NCBI GenBank assembly: GCA_045546535.1
Contig: JAZQDA010000102.1
Span: 1 to 44,320 of the forward strand
Source of the DNA: RGIG1828 sp045546535
GTDB lineage: Bacteria; Bacillota; Clostridia; UMGS1810
Length of the DNA stretch: 44,320 nt
Direction of reading: 5' to 3'
Shown here: one piece after another, positions 30,494-39,042 of the stretch
How the letters are laid out: each line of letters starts with the position of its first letter
How positions within the stretch are numbered: the stretch's first letter is position 1
The notes under the pieces: generated by a model
The model's database searches: none
What the model was told of the DNA's origin: nothing
The model's input: the letters and a program-made list of their open reading frames with translations, nothing else
Program-made: the position numbers and the translations under genes

Positions 30494-33150
30494 AACCTTT
30501 ATATCTTTCGTTTAAGGCATTCGGGCCTTATCTTGAAAAACAGGAAATAGATTTTACAAAACTCTCACAAGCGGGAATTTATCTTATTTCAGGTCAGACG
30601 GGCGCGGGGAAAACCGCAATACTCGACGCTATGAGTTATGCGCTCTACGGAGTGAGTTCAGGAGGTCAGAGGGGCGATTTCCTGTCTATGAGATGCCAGA
30701 TGGCAAAAGAAAATCAGGACACAGAGGTTGAATTCATAATAGAGGTAAACGCCAAAGTATATAAGTTTACAAGGCAAGTACGCTTTGCCAGGAAAAACTT
30801 CAACCAGACCCAAAATGTTTTTATAAAAAATTCAGACGGCGTTTTTCAGCCCATATATGCAAACCCCAGGCAAAGCGATGTAACCGAAAAAGCAATTGAA
30901 TTAATCGGTCTTTCTTCAGAACAGTTCAGGCGTGTAATTCTTCTTCCGCAGGGGCAGTTTGAGAAACTTCTAACATCAAAATCTGATGAAAAAGAAGCGG
31001 TACTCGTTTCGCTCTTTGGCACAGACAAATGGCAGAAGGCATCGCAGAGAGTATATGAAAAAGCAAAAGAAAATAAAGACAAGATTTTAGCGGATTTTCA
31101 GTCTGTAACATATACACTTGCAACTTATGGGTGCGAAAATAAAGATGCGCTCAGTGCTCTTATCCAAAGCACAAAAGAAGAAGAGAAAAGACTCAAAGAG
31201 GAACATAAGAGATGCTCTTGTGAGTATGATAAAAAGAAAAAAGAGTACGAAACACTAAAAGAAATATCTGCTAAATATGACGAGTACAAAGAAACGGCAG
31301 ACGAGTTCAAAACTCTGATATCAGACGAAGAGAACCAAAACAAAATCGAGAAAAGACTGTCGATGTGTTCATTATCTTATGATATAAAGCCTTTGTATGA
31401 TAAAAAAGAGGACGCAAAGATAAATCTTTCTTCAAGGAAAAAAGAGGCAGAAGATTTAAAAGAAAAATTAGACATAAAAAATAAAAGCCTTTCACTATTA
31501 AATGAAAAACTTGAAACCTTAAAATCAAAAGAAAGCCAAATAGAGCAGTTGTCAGCCAAAGCAGTTTTTATGGAAAGTCTTATTCCCCTATACACTGACG
31601 GCGAAAAACTCTCAGACGAAAAAAAGAAAGCACAACTTGATTTAGACAGTGTCCGACAAAGCCTTTCTTCAGTGAATTCAGATTATGAAGAAAAAGAAAA
31701 AGAGTATAAAATAAAAGGCGAAGATTTTAAAAATGCATTAGATGAGTACAAAAGGGCAACTGCCGGGTACATTTTGCATATAAGTTCTTCACTTGCAAAG
31801 GATTTAAAAGAGGGAGTGCCTTGTCCTGTCTGCGGAAGTCTTTCTCACCCCGAGCCTAAGAACTGTGATACGGATGCTGTGAGCGAGGAAGAAAAAAACA
31901 CAAAAGAAAAAGAACTCACAAAAGCAAAAGAACTTTTTGATATATGTCAGAGGAAAAAAGACGAACTTTCAAAAAAGGCAGAAAGTGTTCAGCAACAGTA
32001 TCAGAACACACTTTCGGAATTTGAAAAGATTTGTGCGAGAGCCGAAAACTTTGAAAAATCAAAAATCGAAACAATTGACACATTAGATGAGTTAAACGAA
32101 AAAATATCTTCATATCAGAAAAAAGTCAGGGACTACCGTGAAACTTTTGAGAAAACAAAACGGGAATTTGATGCATATAATATCGAATTTGCCACACTTG
32201 AAAGTCAGTATAAAAAGGCTTTGGAGGAAGAAACTAAGGCCTTAAAGTTATACGAAAAAGAAAAAGAGACCTTTGACAAAGCACTCTTGTCGGGCGCCTT
32301 TGTCAGCGAAGAAGAAATGAAAAACGCACTTCTCACGCCCGAAGAAAAAGATGCTCTTATAAAGCAAAGAGAAGACTACAACTTAAAATACAAATCATTA
32401 AAAGAAAAACTTGAAAACTTAAAAGAGTTTGAAGACACCAGTCAAAAGCCTGATTTGACAGCATTTGCGCAAGATGTAAATCTTTTGTCGGAAAAGAAAG
32501 AAGACGCTTCAAATTCTCTTGCGGTACTGAGCGAAAGACTTACCCGAATGGAAAAAGATTTTGAAGCCGTTTTAAAAAAGACGGAAAAATATCAGAAAGA
32601 TATAAGTTTAGCCGACTCTGACCTTGAATTTGCAAAAAGATTGAGGGGCGACACGGGTATGGGTATTCAGCGCTACATCTTAGCCGCAATGCTCGGTGCG
32701 GTAACGGGCGAGGCGAATAAACTTCTCTCTGAGGTTCACGCGGGAAGATATAGACTTCACAGAACATCATCAACCTCTGATTTGCGTACAAGAAAATCAG
32801 GTCTTGAACTTGAAGTTTTTGACCGCATTTCAGGCGAAACGAGAAGTGTCACAAGTTTATCGGGCGGCGAAAAATTCCTCGCATCTCTTAGCCTTTCGAT
32901 AGGACTTGCATCGGTTGTTATGTCGCAGTCGGGGGGCAGGAAACTTGACTCAATGTTTATTGACGAAGGCTTTGGGAGTTTAGATGCTCAGTCGGTAAGT
33001 GATGCACTCTCTGTTCTTTCACATGTTAAAAATGCAAAGGGAAGTGTCGGCATAATTTCCCACGTAAGCACCTTGAAAGAGAGCATAAACACCCGCATTG
33101 AAATTACAAAGTCAAACGGCACAAGTAATTTAAAAATAATAACTGACTAA
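30490..33150 (+). CDS. sbcC: Exonuclease SbcCD subunit C
   Basis: Rad50-type ATPase of 886 residues. The N-terminal half-site has FKAFGPYLEKQEIDF and Walker A SGQTGAGKTAILDAMSYALYG. A pair of long coiled-coil arms (about 190-690) is interrupted by the zinc-hook CPVCGS near residue 440. The C-terminal half-site has the signature SLSGGEKFLASLSLSIGLA and Walker B LDSMFIDEGFGSLD. All functional motifs appear intact. Overlap with sbcD implies co-translation. A palindromic terminator lies four bases after the stop. Confidence 0.96.
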   Translation: MKPLYLSFKAFGPYLEKQEIDFTKLSQAGIYLISGQTGAGKTAILDAMSYALYGVSSGGQRGDFLSMRCQMAKENQDTEVEFIIEVNAKVYKFTRQVRFARKNFNQTQNVFIKNSDGVFQPIYANPRQSDVTEKAIELIGLSSEQFRRVILLPQGQFEKLLTSKSDEKEAVLVSLFGTDKWQKASQRVYEKAKENKDKILADFQSVTYTLATYGCENKDALSALIQSTKEEEKRLKEEHKRCSCEYDKKKKEYETLKEISAKYDEYKETADEFKTLISDEENQNKIEKRLSMCSLSYDIKPLYDKKEDAKINLSSRKKEAEDLKEKLDIKNKSLSLLNEKLETLKSKESQIEQLSAKAVFMESLIPLYTDGEKLSDEKKKAQLDLDSVRQSLSSVNSDYEEKEKEYKIKGEDFKNALDEYKRATAGYILHISSSLAKDLKEGVPCPVCGSLSHPEPKNCDTDAVSEEEKNTKEKELTKAKELFDICQRKKDELSKKAESVQQQYQNTLSEFEKICARAENFEKSKIETIDTLDELNEKISSYQKKVRDYRETFEKTKREFDAYNIEFATLESQYKKALEEETKALKLYEKEKETFDKALLSGAFVSEEEMKNALLTPEEKDALIKQREDYNLKYKSLKEKLENLKEFEDTSQKPDLTAFAQDVNLLSEKKEDASNSLAVLSERLTRMEKDFEAVLKKTEKYQKDISLADSDLEFAKRLRGDTGMGIQRYILAAMLGAVTGEANKLLSEVHAGRYRLHRTSSTSDLRTRKSGLELEVFDRISGETRSVTSLSGGEKFLASLSLSIGLASVVMSQSGGRKLDSMFIDEGFGSLDAQSVSDALSVLSHVKNAKGSVGIISHVSTLKESINTRIEITKSNGTSNLKIITD

Positions 33151-33153
33151 ATA

Positions 33154-33180
33154 AAAAACTCGGCATATGCCGAGTTTTTT
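33154..33180. terminator. Bidirectional terminator after sbcC
   Basis: Perfect palindrome ACTCGGCATATGCCGAGT with A and T runs on both sides. It ends sbcC and the convergent lipid kinase gene, whose stop codon starts at its edge. Confidence 0.9.
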
Positions 33181-34127
33181 TACGTGTTTATATAAACTTT
33201 TTTGTTTTTTTGGGGCAGAACAAAATCATATGCACTATGACAGATTTCAAAGACAATCTCACCTGCATCGGTAATCTCTCCGTCTATTCCGAGCCTTATC
33301 TTTATATCTTCAGGGATGATTGTAACTTTTTTGCATTTGACAGACTCAATATATTTCCTTGCTCTTTTTGAATTTATAAACTTGCCGTTCATATAAAGGG
33401 GAAGCAGGGTTATAAAATTAAACCTTGATACGTTTTTGACAATGTTTATATTTATAAAACCGTCATTTACCTCTGCCAAAGGATTACTCTTTATACCGCC
33501 TCCGCAATACGAACCGTTTGCAATACTTGTAAGAAGAATTTCACCCTCATATAAAACCTCGCCGTCTGCGATGATTTTAACGGGCGTTGTCTTTTTCTTT
33601 AAAAGGGTAATGAAAATAGAAAAAATATATGCAAATGTACATTTTATAAATTTTCGCTTTTTGAGTTTATTTGAGGTATCTGCTACTTCTGCATCAAAGC
33701 CGATGTTAAACATATTGACGCAGTATCCGCTCTTTTTCTCTCCGTTAACATAGGTGGTATATTTAATCGCATCGCATATTGTGGCATCTGAACTTATCTG
33801 AGTTTTAACATCTTCAAAATCCGAAGAAGCAAAATTTCTGCAAAAATCATTCCCCGTACCAATCGGCAAAACTCCTACTTGCCCTTTGCCTGACTTCAAA
33901 ACCCCGTTTAAAACCTCACTCAGTGTCCCGTCGCCGCCACAGGCTATGAAACGCGCTTCGCCGTTTTTCGTTGCATAGTCTTTCACAAAGCGGTATGCAT
34001 CGCCCTCTGATTTTGTGATGTATAACTCTGAGTTCTCATTTTCTGTAACACTTTTTATTTTTTCGGTAAGCGCATCAAACTTTTTCCCTTGTCCCGCTTT
34101 CGGATTTACCACAAAAACTGTTTTCAT
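33180..34127 (-). CDS. Diacylglycerol/lipid kinase family protein
   Basis: A 315-residue cytoplasmic lipid kinase of the DagK/YegS fold, which phosphorylates diacylglycerol or a related lipid to recycle it. Motifs: VVNPKAGQGKK at the start, ACGGDGTLSEVLNGV near residue 65 (nucleotide-binding GGDGT), PIGTGNDFCRNF near 100, and the C-terminal IRLGIDGEITDAG acid motif. Length is typical. It starts with GGAGG before the ATG at 34127, 15 bases after the MATE gene, so the two are probably co-transcribed. Confidence 0.9.
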   Translation of the reverse strand: MKTVFVVNPKAGQGKKFDALTEKIKSVTENENSELYITKSEGDAYRFVKDYATKNGEARFIACGGDGTLSEVLNGVLKSGKGQVGVLPIGTGNDFCRNFASSDFEDVKTQISSDATICDAIKYTTYVNGEKKSGYCVNMFNIGFDAEVADTSNKLKKRKFIKCTFAYIFSIFITLLKKKTTPVKIIADGEVLYEGEILLTSIANGSYCGGGIKSNPLAEVNDGFININIVKNVSRFNFITLLPLYMNGKFINSKRARKYIESVKCKKVTIIPEDIKIRLGIDGEITDAGEIVFEICHSAYDFVLPQKNKKVYINT

Positions 34128-34142
34128 TCGTATTCCTCCAAA

Positions 34143-35510
34143 TTACAGTTCGTCTGCCAGAGATTTTCTTCTTTCCCATATGGGCGACAAGAAATATATA
34201 ACACTCGGTATTGCATAGCCGTAAGGTGCAAGTGCATAGCCGAGAACAAATCCGTAAAAGCCGAGATTTAATGTAAAACCGAAAAGATAACTAAGACCGA
34301 TTCTGAGTACTACCCCGTCTAAAATGGCAAGAATCATACTGAGTCTGCCGTTACCAATTCCCTGAATAAACGCACCGCTTCCTCGCATTAAAGCAAATGC
34401 GGGGAACATCCAAAGAATTGCCTTTATAAATACTTCAGACATTTCGTGAACTTTCACATCGTCAGAGAAAGCCATAAAGAGTTCTTTGCCAAAGAATACA
34501 TAAAGTGCCATAAAGAAAATTGTGAGAAGACACGAATAAATCCAAGCCCAGTAAACAACTTTTTTTGCCCTTTTCTTCTCTTTCGCACCGATGTTTTGAC
34601 TAATCATCGGCATCGCCGCGTGTTGAATGCCTTGAGAAATTTTATTTACAATATCGTCAATTCTCATACCTACGCCAAATGTTGCCGATGCCACAACGCC
34701 TACACTGTTTATTATGGAATTTACAAAAAGCATTGAAAGATTTATAAATCCAAGTTGAACTGCCATCGGAGTTCCAAGACCTATTATCATTTTTGAATAT
34801 GTCTTTTCTATTTTAAAACTTTTAAGTTTAAAATCAAAGCCGAAAAGATATCTGTGTCTGTAAAGATACCATACAGAAAAGAAAAACGAAACCGCCTGAC
34901 CGATGATAGTTGCCCATGCAGCACCTGCCACACCCATTCCCATATATCCTATGAAAATAATGTCAAGCACAAGGTTTATAACAGATGCAATAAATATAAA
35001 AAGAAGCGGTCTTTTTGAATCACCCATACCTCTGAGTACCGCCGACACCATATTATACCCTGCAGTAAAAACAAGTCCTCCGCCGCAGATTATAAGATAA
35101 TCTAAAGCCATTGAATGCGACTCGGGGGGAGTATTCATAAGTTTTAATATAGGTTCTTTAAATGTTATCAAGGCAAAAGTGAAAAAGAGAGAAATAATCA
35201 TAAGAATGGAAAAAAGAGTCCCGATTATTCCGTTTGTTCTGTCTTTTTTCCCTGCACCGATTGCCTGAGAAACAAGAACCTGACCCGCGTTTGACACGCC
35301 AAGGCAAACCATCGTTGCAAGATTGACCATAAGAGATGTCTGCGAAACCGCCGAAAGACCAGCCGTGCCCTCGTATTTTCCCACAACAATCATATCGATG
35401 GTAGAGTAAAGCACCTGAAGAGCATTTGATGCCATAAAGGGCAGGGTAAACCATAAAAGCCTTTTAGGGATATTTCCTTTTGTAAAATCTTTTGTTATAG
35501 ATGCACTCAT
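34143..35510 (-). CDS. MATE-family efflux transporter
   Basis: A 455-residue membrane protein with about twelve membrane helices, exporting cationic drugs or metabolites by ion antiport. It has the two-lobe MATE pattern: an N-terminal RLLWFTLPFMASNALQVLYSTIDMIVVG lobe with GTAGLSAVSQ, and a second lobe with GLGTPMAVQLGF, SATFGVGMRIDDIVNKISQGI and ASATFG. Conserved glutamine- and glycine-rich helices such as QVLVSQAIGAGKKDR agree. Ribosome site GGAG precedes the ATG at 35510. Substrate unknown. Confidence 0.9.
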   Translation of the reverse strand: MSASITKDFTKGNIPKRLLWFTLPFMASNALQVLYSTIDMIVVGKYEGTAGLSAVSQTSLMVNLATMVCLGVSNAGQVLVSQAIGAGKKDRTNGIIGTLFSILMIISLFFTFALITFKEPILKLMNTPPESHSMALDYLIICGGGLVFTAGYNMVSAVLRGMGDSKRPLLFIFIASVINLVLDIIFIGYMGMGVAGAAWATIIGQAVSFFFSVWYLYRHRYLFGFDFKLKSFKIEKTYSKMIIGLGTPMAVQLGFINLSMLFVNSIINSVGVVASATFGVGMRIDDIVNKISQGIQHAAMPMISQNIGAKEKKRAKKVVYWAWIYSCLLTIFFMALYVFFGKELFMAFSDDVKVHEMSEVFIKAILWMFPAFALMRGSGAFIQGIGNGRLSMILAILDGVVLRIGLSYLFGFTLNLGFYGFVLGYALAPYGYAIPSVIYFLSPIWERRKSLADEL

Positions 35511-35575
35511 AAGTTTTTTCTCCGTTTTTAAGTTCTGAAAAAATAAAACTTCTTCTGACCGCTGGAATAAAAATT

Positions 35576-35602
35576 AAAAAAGACACCGCAAGGGTGTCTT
35601 TT
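35576..35602 (-). terminator. Terminator downstream of the tRNA gene
   Basis: GACACC pairs with GGTGTC around a GCAAG loop, with T-rich sequence after it on the minus strand. It lies eight bases after the 3' end of the tRNA. Confidence 0.75.
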
Positions 35603-35609
35603 AATTTTA

Positions 35610-35683
35610 TGGACCTTCAGCGACTCGAACCCCGGACCAACCGCTTATGACCCGGTTGCTCTAACCAACTGAGCTAAAGGTCC
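35610..35683 (-). tRNA. tRNA with CAU anticodon (Met or lysidine-type Ile), with stem mismatches
   Basis: Cloverleaf on the minus strand: acceptor stem GGACCTT/AAGGTCC (7 bp, perfect), D stem GCTC/GAGC and a D loop with GG. The anticodon loop is GTCATAA, giving CAU. Variable loop TGGTC and T loop TTCGAGT follow, with discriminator A and no encoded CCA. The acceptor and D arm resemble Firmicute tRNA-Ile(CAU) and elongator tRNA-Met; G1-C72 excludes the initiator type. G-G mismatches occur at the last anticodon-stem pair (31-39) and in the T stem (52-62), and position 32 is G rather than the usual pyrimidine. Confidence 0.8.
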
Positions 35684-35794
35684 ATATATTATATGCTATT
35701 TTTGGCACCTTGCTATTATAACATATGAATTTTGAAAATTCAAGTGTTTTTTTTACTTTTTTTAAAATCTTTGTTAAGGTTTAAAATCATTATA

Positions 35795-36445
35795 TTACTT
35801 AATGATGCTACATATATCAACTTTCTTAAACTCAATATCATCTTCTCTCATAGTGCAAAGAGAAATCGCATAACCATCTTTGTCAAACTCTTTTATAAAA
35901 CACTCGGGTGCTTCCTTTATATGTACAACGGGCAAGAGCGAAACCGAGAAATCTTTAAATGATGCAAGTCCTTTACCTGTCATTTTTGCATATGCTTCTT
36001 TTATAGTCCACATTCTGAAAAAAGCGTCTGACTTTTCAATGTCAGAGTATTTTGAGAATTCTTCTTTTTCGTTTTCGGCAAAAAATCTTTCTATAATAGA
36101 GGGATTAAAAAATGATTTTTTTTCTGCATCAATGCCGATTTCTGTATCGGAGACTGCGCAGATTGCAAGTGAATCTGAATGGGAGAGTGAAAAATGAATA
36201 TCAAAATTTTTAATATACGGTTTTTTATTCTCATCTTCGCAAAGGAGCGCAGAGCCAAAAGAGAGATTTTTTCTTTTAAGGCACTCGCCTAGCATAAGCG
36301 ACGCACCGACAGATAACATCTTCGCTTTTTTCAACTTTAGTTTTTCTGCCTTAATCACTCTTTCTTCAGGTAGTGCGGAAAGTGCCTTATTGTATAAAGC
36401 GTTATCTGAAAGGGGAGACACATCAGTATATAAAACAGTAATCAT
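35795..36445 (-). CDS. 4'-Phosphopantetheinyl transferase (Sfp type)
   Basis: Transfers the phosphopantetheine arm of CoA to carrier proteins. The 216-residue protein has the Sfp-type two-lobe pattern: IHFSLSHSDSLAICAVSD, then GIDAEKKSFF (the acid of the magnesium site), then the WTIKEAYAKMTGKGL motif. The start is ATG at 36445, with GGAGGTG five bases upstream; a further in-frame start at 36475 has none. No polyketide or nonribosomal peptide genes are nearby, so the target may be fatty-acid or secondary carrier proteins elsewhere. Confidence 0.88.
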   Translation of the reverse strand: MITVLYTDVSPLSDNALYNKALSALPEERVIKAEKLKLKKAKMLSVGASLMLGECLKRKNLSFGSALLCEDENKKPYIKNFDIHFSLSHSDSLAICAVSDTEIGIDAEKKSFFNPSIIERFFAENEKEEFSKYSDIEKSDAFFRMWTIKEAYAKMTGKGLASFKDFSVSLLPVVHIKEAPECFIKEFDKDGYAISLCTMREDDIEFKKVDICSIIK

Positions 36446-36948
36446 TTTTTCACCTCCGAATTGCAAATTTATCAAAAATAATTATACCGTAATACAGTAT
36501 AAGTGAATAAGAATTTCATGACTATTTTAACACAAATTTCATCTGAAATCAAACCTTAAATTTTGCAAAATACGACACAAAAAGCAATTTTTGACAAGAA
36601 AAAAAGACCCGATATTTCCACATATCCACATGGTTATCCACACGCACGTTTCCCATAAAAGAGCGGTTTCGGGGGTTTTTCACATCAAAAATTATGAGTG
36701 GGAGATGGCTCGTTTGAATTCGAATTTTACCCAAAAAATAAGTAAAATTTTTGGAAGTTTTCAAAAAAGAATTTTTTTGCGTCTTCGTTGTAACAAAAAG
36801 GGCATAACAAGGCTCAAACCCAGTAGTTTCAAGGCTTTGGCATGTTTGCATAATTTTTAAAAATTTTGCATAAATGTGTCGAAAACCTACTGCGGTGTGC
36901 CTTAGAGGAATGTATGAAAAACTTTTTGAAATTTTTTCAAAAAAACTC
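36446..36948. other. Gene-free AT-rich region before the ctsR promoter
   Basis: About 500 bases between sfp and the ctsR promoter. No frame has a ribosome site or family similarity; those present look like chance. It holds a DnaA-box-like cluster at 36614-36642 and a direct duplication of CAAGGCT near 36810-36835. Many A/T runs. No RNA gene recognised. Confidence 0.6.
36614..36642 (+). promoter_or_regulatory. DnaA-box-like cluster
   Basis: TTATCCACA at 36634-36642 is a perfect match to the DnaA-box consensus. ATATCCACA at 36622-36630 differs by one base, and ATTTCCACA lies just before it, at 36614-36622. All three are in one orientation within 29 bases. Confidence 0.55.
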
Positions 36949-36977
36949 TTGACAAAACGAAAGTTTAGTTGTATAAT
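36949..36977 (+). promoter_or_regulatory. Sigma-A promoter of the ctsR operon
   Basis: Consensus TTGACA (36949-36954) and TATAAT (36972-36977), 17 bases apart. The start is expected near 36984, so the CtsR box lies right at and after it. Confidence 0.92.
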
Positions 36978-36986
36978 GCACGTGAA

Positions 36987-37003
36987 AGTCAAAGAAAGTC
37001 AAA
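36987..37003 (+). promoter_or_regulatory. CtsR operator
   Basis: AGTCAAAGAAAGTCAAA is a direct heptad repeat with three-base spacing. It matches the CtsR consensus RGTCAAANANRGTCAAA in full. It overlaps the transcription start, so CtsR would block its own operon. A further partial unit AGTC follows at 37003-37006. Confidence 0.92.
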
Positions 37004-37071
37004 GTCTAAAAATTTCGAAAAAGTCAGAAAAACATAAAATAGCCTTAATTTTATAGGAGGAATGGTGGAAA

Positions 37072-37521
37072 ATGAAAATAAGCGATACTATAGAAACTTT
37101 CATACGCGAACTTTTTGAAGACGAAAACAGTATAGAATTAAAACGAAATGAACTTGCGGGATATTTCAACTGCGTACCCAGTCAGATTAACTATGTTATA
37201 TCTACCCGCTTTACTACCGAGAGGGGATATATAGTAGAAAGCCGTCGCGGAGGCGGGGGCCATATAAAAATCACAAGAGTGGCGGTAAACAGAAACGATG
37301 CAATCCGTCATATCCTTTCAAACATTGGTGATTCTGTTGATGTTTTAACCGTAGAGGCTATAATAGATAACCTTTATTCAAGCCAGACTATAAATGCCGA
37401 CCAGGCAAAACTGATGCTTTCTGCGTGTTCAAATAACGCTCTCTCGCCGATAGCGGACGGTCTTTTAAAGAACAGAGTAAGAGCAAGTATATTTAAAAAT
37501 TTATTGTTAATGTTTATATAA
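37072..37521 (+). CDS. ctsR: Class III heat-shock repressor CtsR
   Basis: A 149-residue repressor of clp genes. The N-terminal winged helix has IELKRNELAGYFNCVPSQINYVI and the wing ESRRGGGGHIKI, which contains the glycine-rich tetrapeptide that senses heat. The C-terminal helical domain follows. AGGAGG precedes the ATG. It is the first gene of the conserved ctsR-mcsA-mcsB-clpC operon and is controlled by its own operator. McsB-dependent release from DNA is the known mode. Confidence 0.97.
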   Translation: MKISDTIETFIRELFEDENSIELKRNELAGYFNCVPSQINYVISTRFTTERGYIVESRRGGGGHIKITRVAVNRNDAIRHILSNIGDSVDVLTVEAIIDNLYSSQTINADQAKLMLSACSNNALSPIADGLLKNRVRASIFKNLLLMFI

Positions 37522-37533
37522 GGAGGGAAAAAT

Positions 37534-38031
37534 ATGTTATGTTCAAACTGCGGTATAAATGATGCTAACTTTCACTATAAACACATATCAGGCGGAAAAA
37601 TGACTCAGGTTCACCTTTGCTCTGATTGTGCAAAGAGACTCGGATATATAAAAGAAAACGAAAGCATTTTTTCTCTTCCTAACTTTTTCGGTGATTTTTT
37701 ATCTACACCCAAAACAATTGAAACAAGGGAAAAATGTCCGTCGTGCGGTACAAGTTTTGATACAGTAAGGCGTACAGGATTTGTCGGGTGCGATAAGTGC
37801 TATGAAACATTTAAAAATCTTATAGAAGCGATGCTTGGCAAAATTCAGCCGTCTACATCGCATAAGGCAAATCAAAAAGCAACCATTAAAGAAAATATAG
37901 AAAAAAGCCCTCTCGAAAAATATAAAGAAGAACTTAAAACGGCTATAGAAAAAGAAAATTACGAACAGGCGGCAGTTTTAAGAGATAAGATAAAGGCTCT
38001 TGAATCGGAAGGAGTTGAAAACGATGGCTAA
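37534..38031 (+). CDS. mcsA: McsA, zinc-containing activator of McsB
   Basis: A 165-residue protein with four CxxC pairs: CSNC and CSDC in the first zinc module, CPSC and CDKC in the second. It ends in a UVR-type helical motif (YKEELKTAIEKENYEQAAVL). In characterised systems McsA activates and localises McsB and links it to ClpC. Ribosome site AAGGAGGG lies before the ATG. It overlaps mcsB by eight bases. Confidence 0.95.
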   Translation: MLCSNCGINDANFHYKHISGGKMTQVHLCSDCAKRLGYIKENESIFSLPNFFGDFLSTPKTIETREKCPSCGTSFDTVRRTGFVGCDKCYETFKNLIEAMLGKIQPSTSHKANQKATIKENIEKSPLEKYKEELKTAIEKENYEQAAVLRDKIKALESEGVENDG

Positions 38032-39040
38032 GTGGTTTGAAGAAAACGGTCTGGATTCTGATGTAGTACTCAGTACCCGAATCCGTCTTGCAAGAAATTT
38101 AAAAGGCATACCCTATCCAAGTAAAATGACCCCCGATGACGCTTTAAAAGTTATTTCAATCGTAGAGGGCGCTCTGGAAGAAATGAACTATACTTTTACA
38201 AAAATAGACGTTTCAACTCTTGGCGATGCAGAGAAGCAGAAACTTGTTGAACAGCGCTATATAAGTCCTGATTTTGCATCAACCAAACTCCCCTGTGCTG
38301 CATATGTGAGCGAAGATGAAAACATAAGTATTATGGTAAATGAAGAAGACCATATCCGCATTCAGTGCATATGCTCAGGTCTTTCAGACAAAAAAGCGTA
38401 TGAACTTATATCAAAAGTAGACTCATATCTTGGAGAGCGCCTTGAATATGCTGTGCACGAAAAATACGGACATCTCACCTCGTGCCTTACAAACCTCGGC
38501 ACAGGAATGAGAGTTTCGTATATGCTTCATCTTCCTGCAATGGTTATGTCGGGAGTTTTAGAAAATGTTTTTGACGCAATAAGAAAACTCGGCGTAACTG
38601 TAAGGGGAATGTACGGAGAGGGCACTAAATCATACGGCAATCTTTTCCAAATCTCCAATCAGACAACGCTTGGCAGATGCGAAACGGAAATAATCGATGC
38701 AATAAAGGAAACCCTTTCAAGTGTTGTTTCTAAGGAAAGGGAGATAAGAGGTGTACTTTTAAAGAAAAAGGGCGTTATATTAGAAGATAAAATAATGCGT
38801 TCGTATTCAATCTTAAAATCTGCCCGTATAATGCAGTCAAAAGAAATGATGGAAAGGCTTTCAGACCTTCGTCTGGGTCTTGGCCTGGGTATAATTGACG
38901 GGGTTGAATACAAAGCACTTGGCAAAATAATGATATCGGCATCTCCTGCGAACTTAATCGCTGAAAACGCAGATGAAAATGCGTTTGACAGAGATGTGCG
39001 CAGAGCAAAACTTATAAGAGATGCACTCGAGGAGGAATAA
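38024..39040 (+). CDS. mcsB: Protein arginine kinase McsB
   Basis: Phosphorylates arginines on misfolded proteins and CtsR, marking them for ClpCP. The 338-residue protein has the guanidino-kinase core: LSTRIRLARN near residue 18 (ATP contacts), NLGTGMRVSYMLHLPAM near 155 and VRGMYGEGTK near 195. The C-terminal RDVRRA matches the RDxxRA phosphoarginine-receptor site. I chose the ATG at 38024 because it gives the family N-terminus (WFEENGLDSDVVLS) with GAAGGAG upstream; a start at 38000 is less likely. It overlaps mcsA and is followed by clpC after two bases. Confidence 0.96.
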   Translation: MAKWFEENGLDSDVVLSTRIRLARNLKGIPYPSKMTPDDALKVISIVEGALEEMNYTFTKIDVSTLGDAEKQKLVEQRYISPDFASTKLPCAAYVSEDENISIMVNEEDHIRIQCICSGLSDKKAYELISKVDSYLGERLEYAVHEKYGHLTSCLTNLGTGMRVSYMLHLPAMVMSGVLENVFDAIRKLGVTVRGMYGEGTKSYGNLFQISNQTTLGRCETEIIDAIKETLSSVVSKEREIRGVLLKKKGVILEDKIMRSYSILKSARIMQSKEMMERLSDLRLGLGLGIIDGVEYKALGKIMISASPANLIAENADENAFDRDVRRAKLIRDALEEE

Positions 39041-39042
39041 CT

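Noticed and set aside
35610..35683. Use of the tRNA gene as a phage attachment site
   Set aside because: It lies between the two phage blocks, but no partial tRNA copy was seen at either block edge and no integrase is nearby.
36446..36948. Replication origin (oriC)
   Set aside because: DnaA-like boxes are present but only three, with no dnaA, dnaN or other origin neighbours and no visible unwinding element distinct from the general AT-richness.
36549..36992. Open frames on both strands in the region before ctsR (147 residues minus, 89 residues plus)
   Set aside because: No ribosome site, no family resemblance, basic low-complexity composition, and the minus frame runs through the ctsR promoter and operator.
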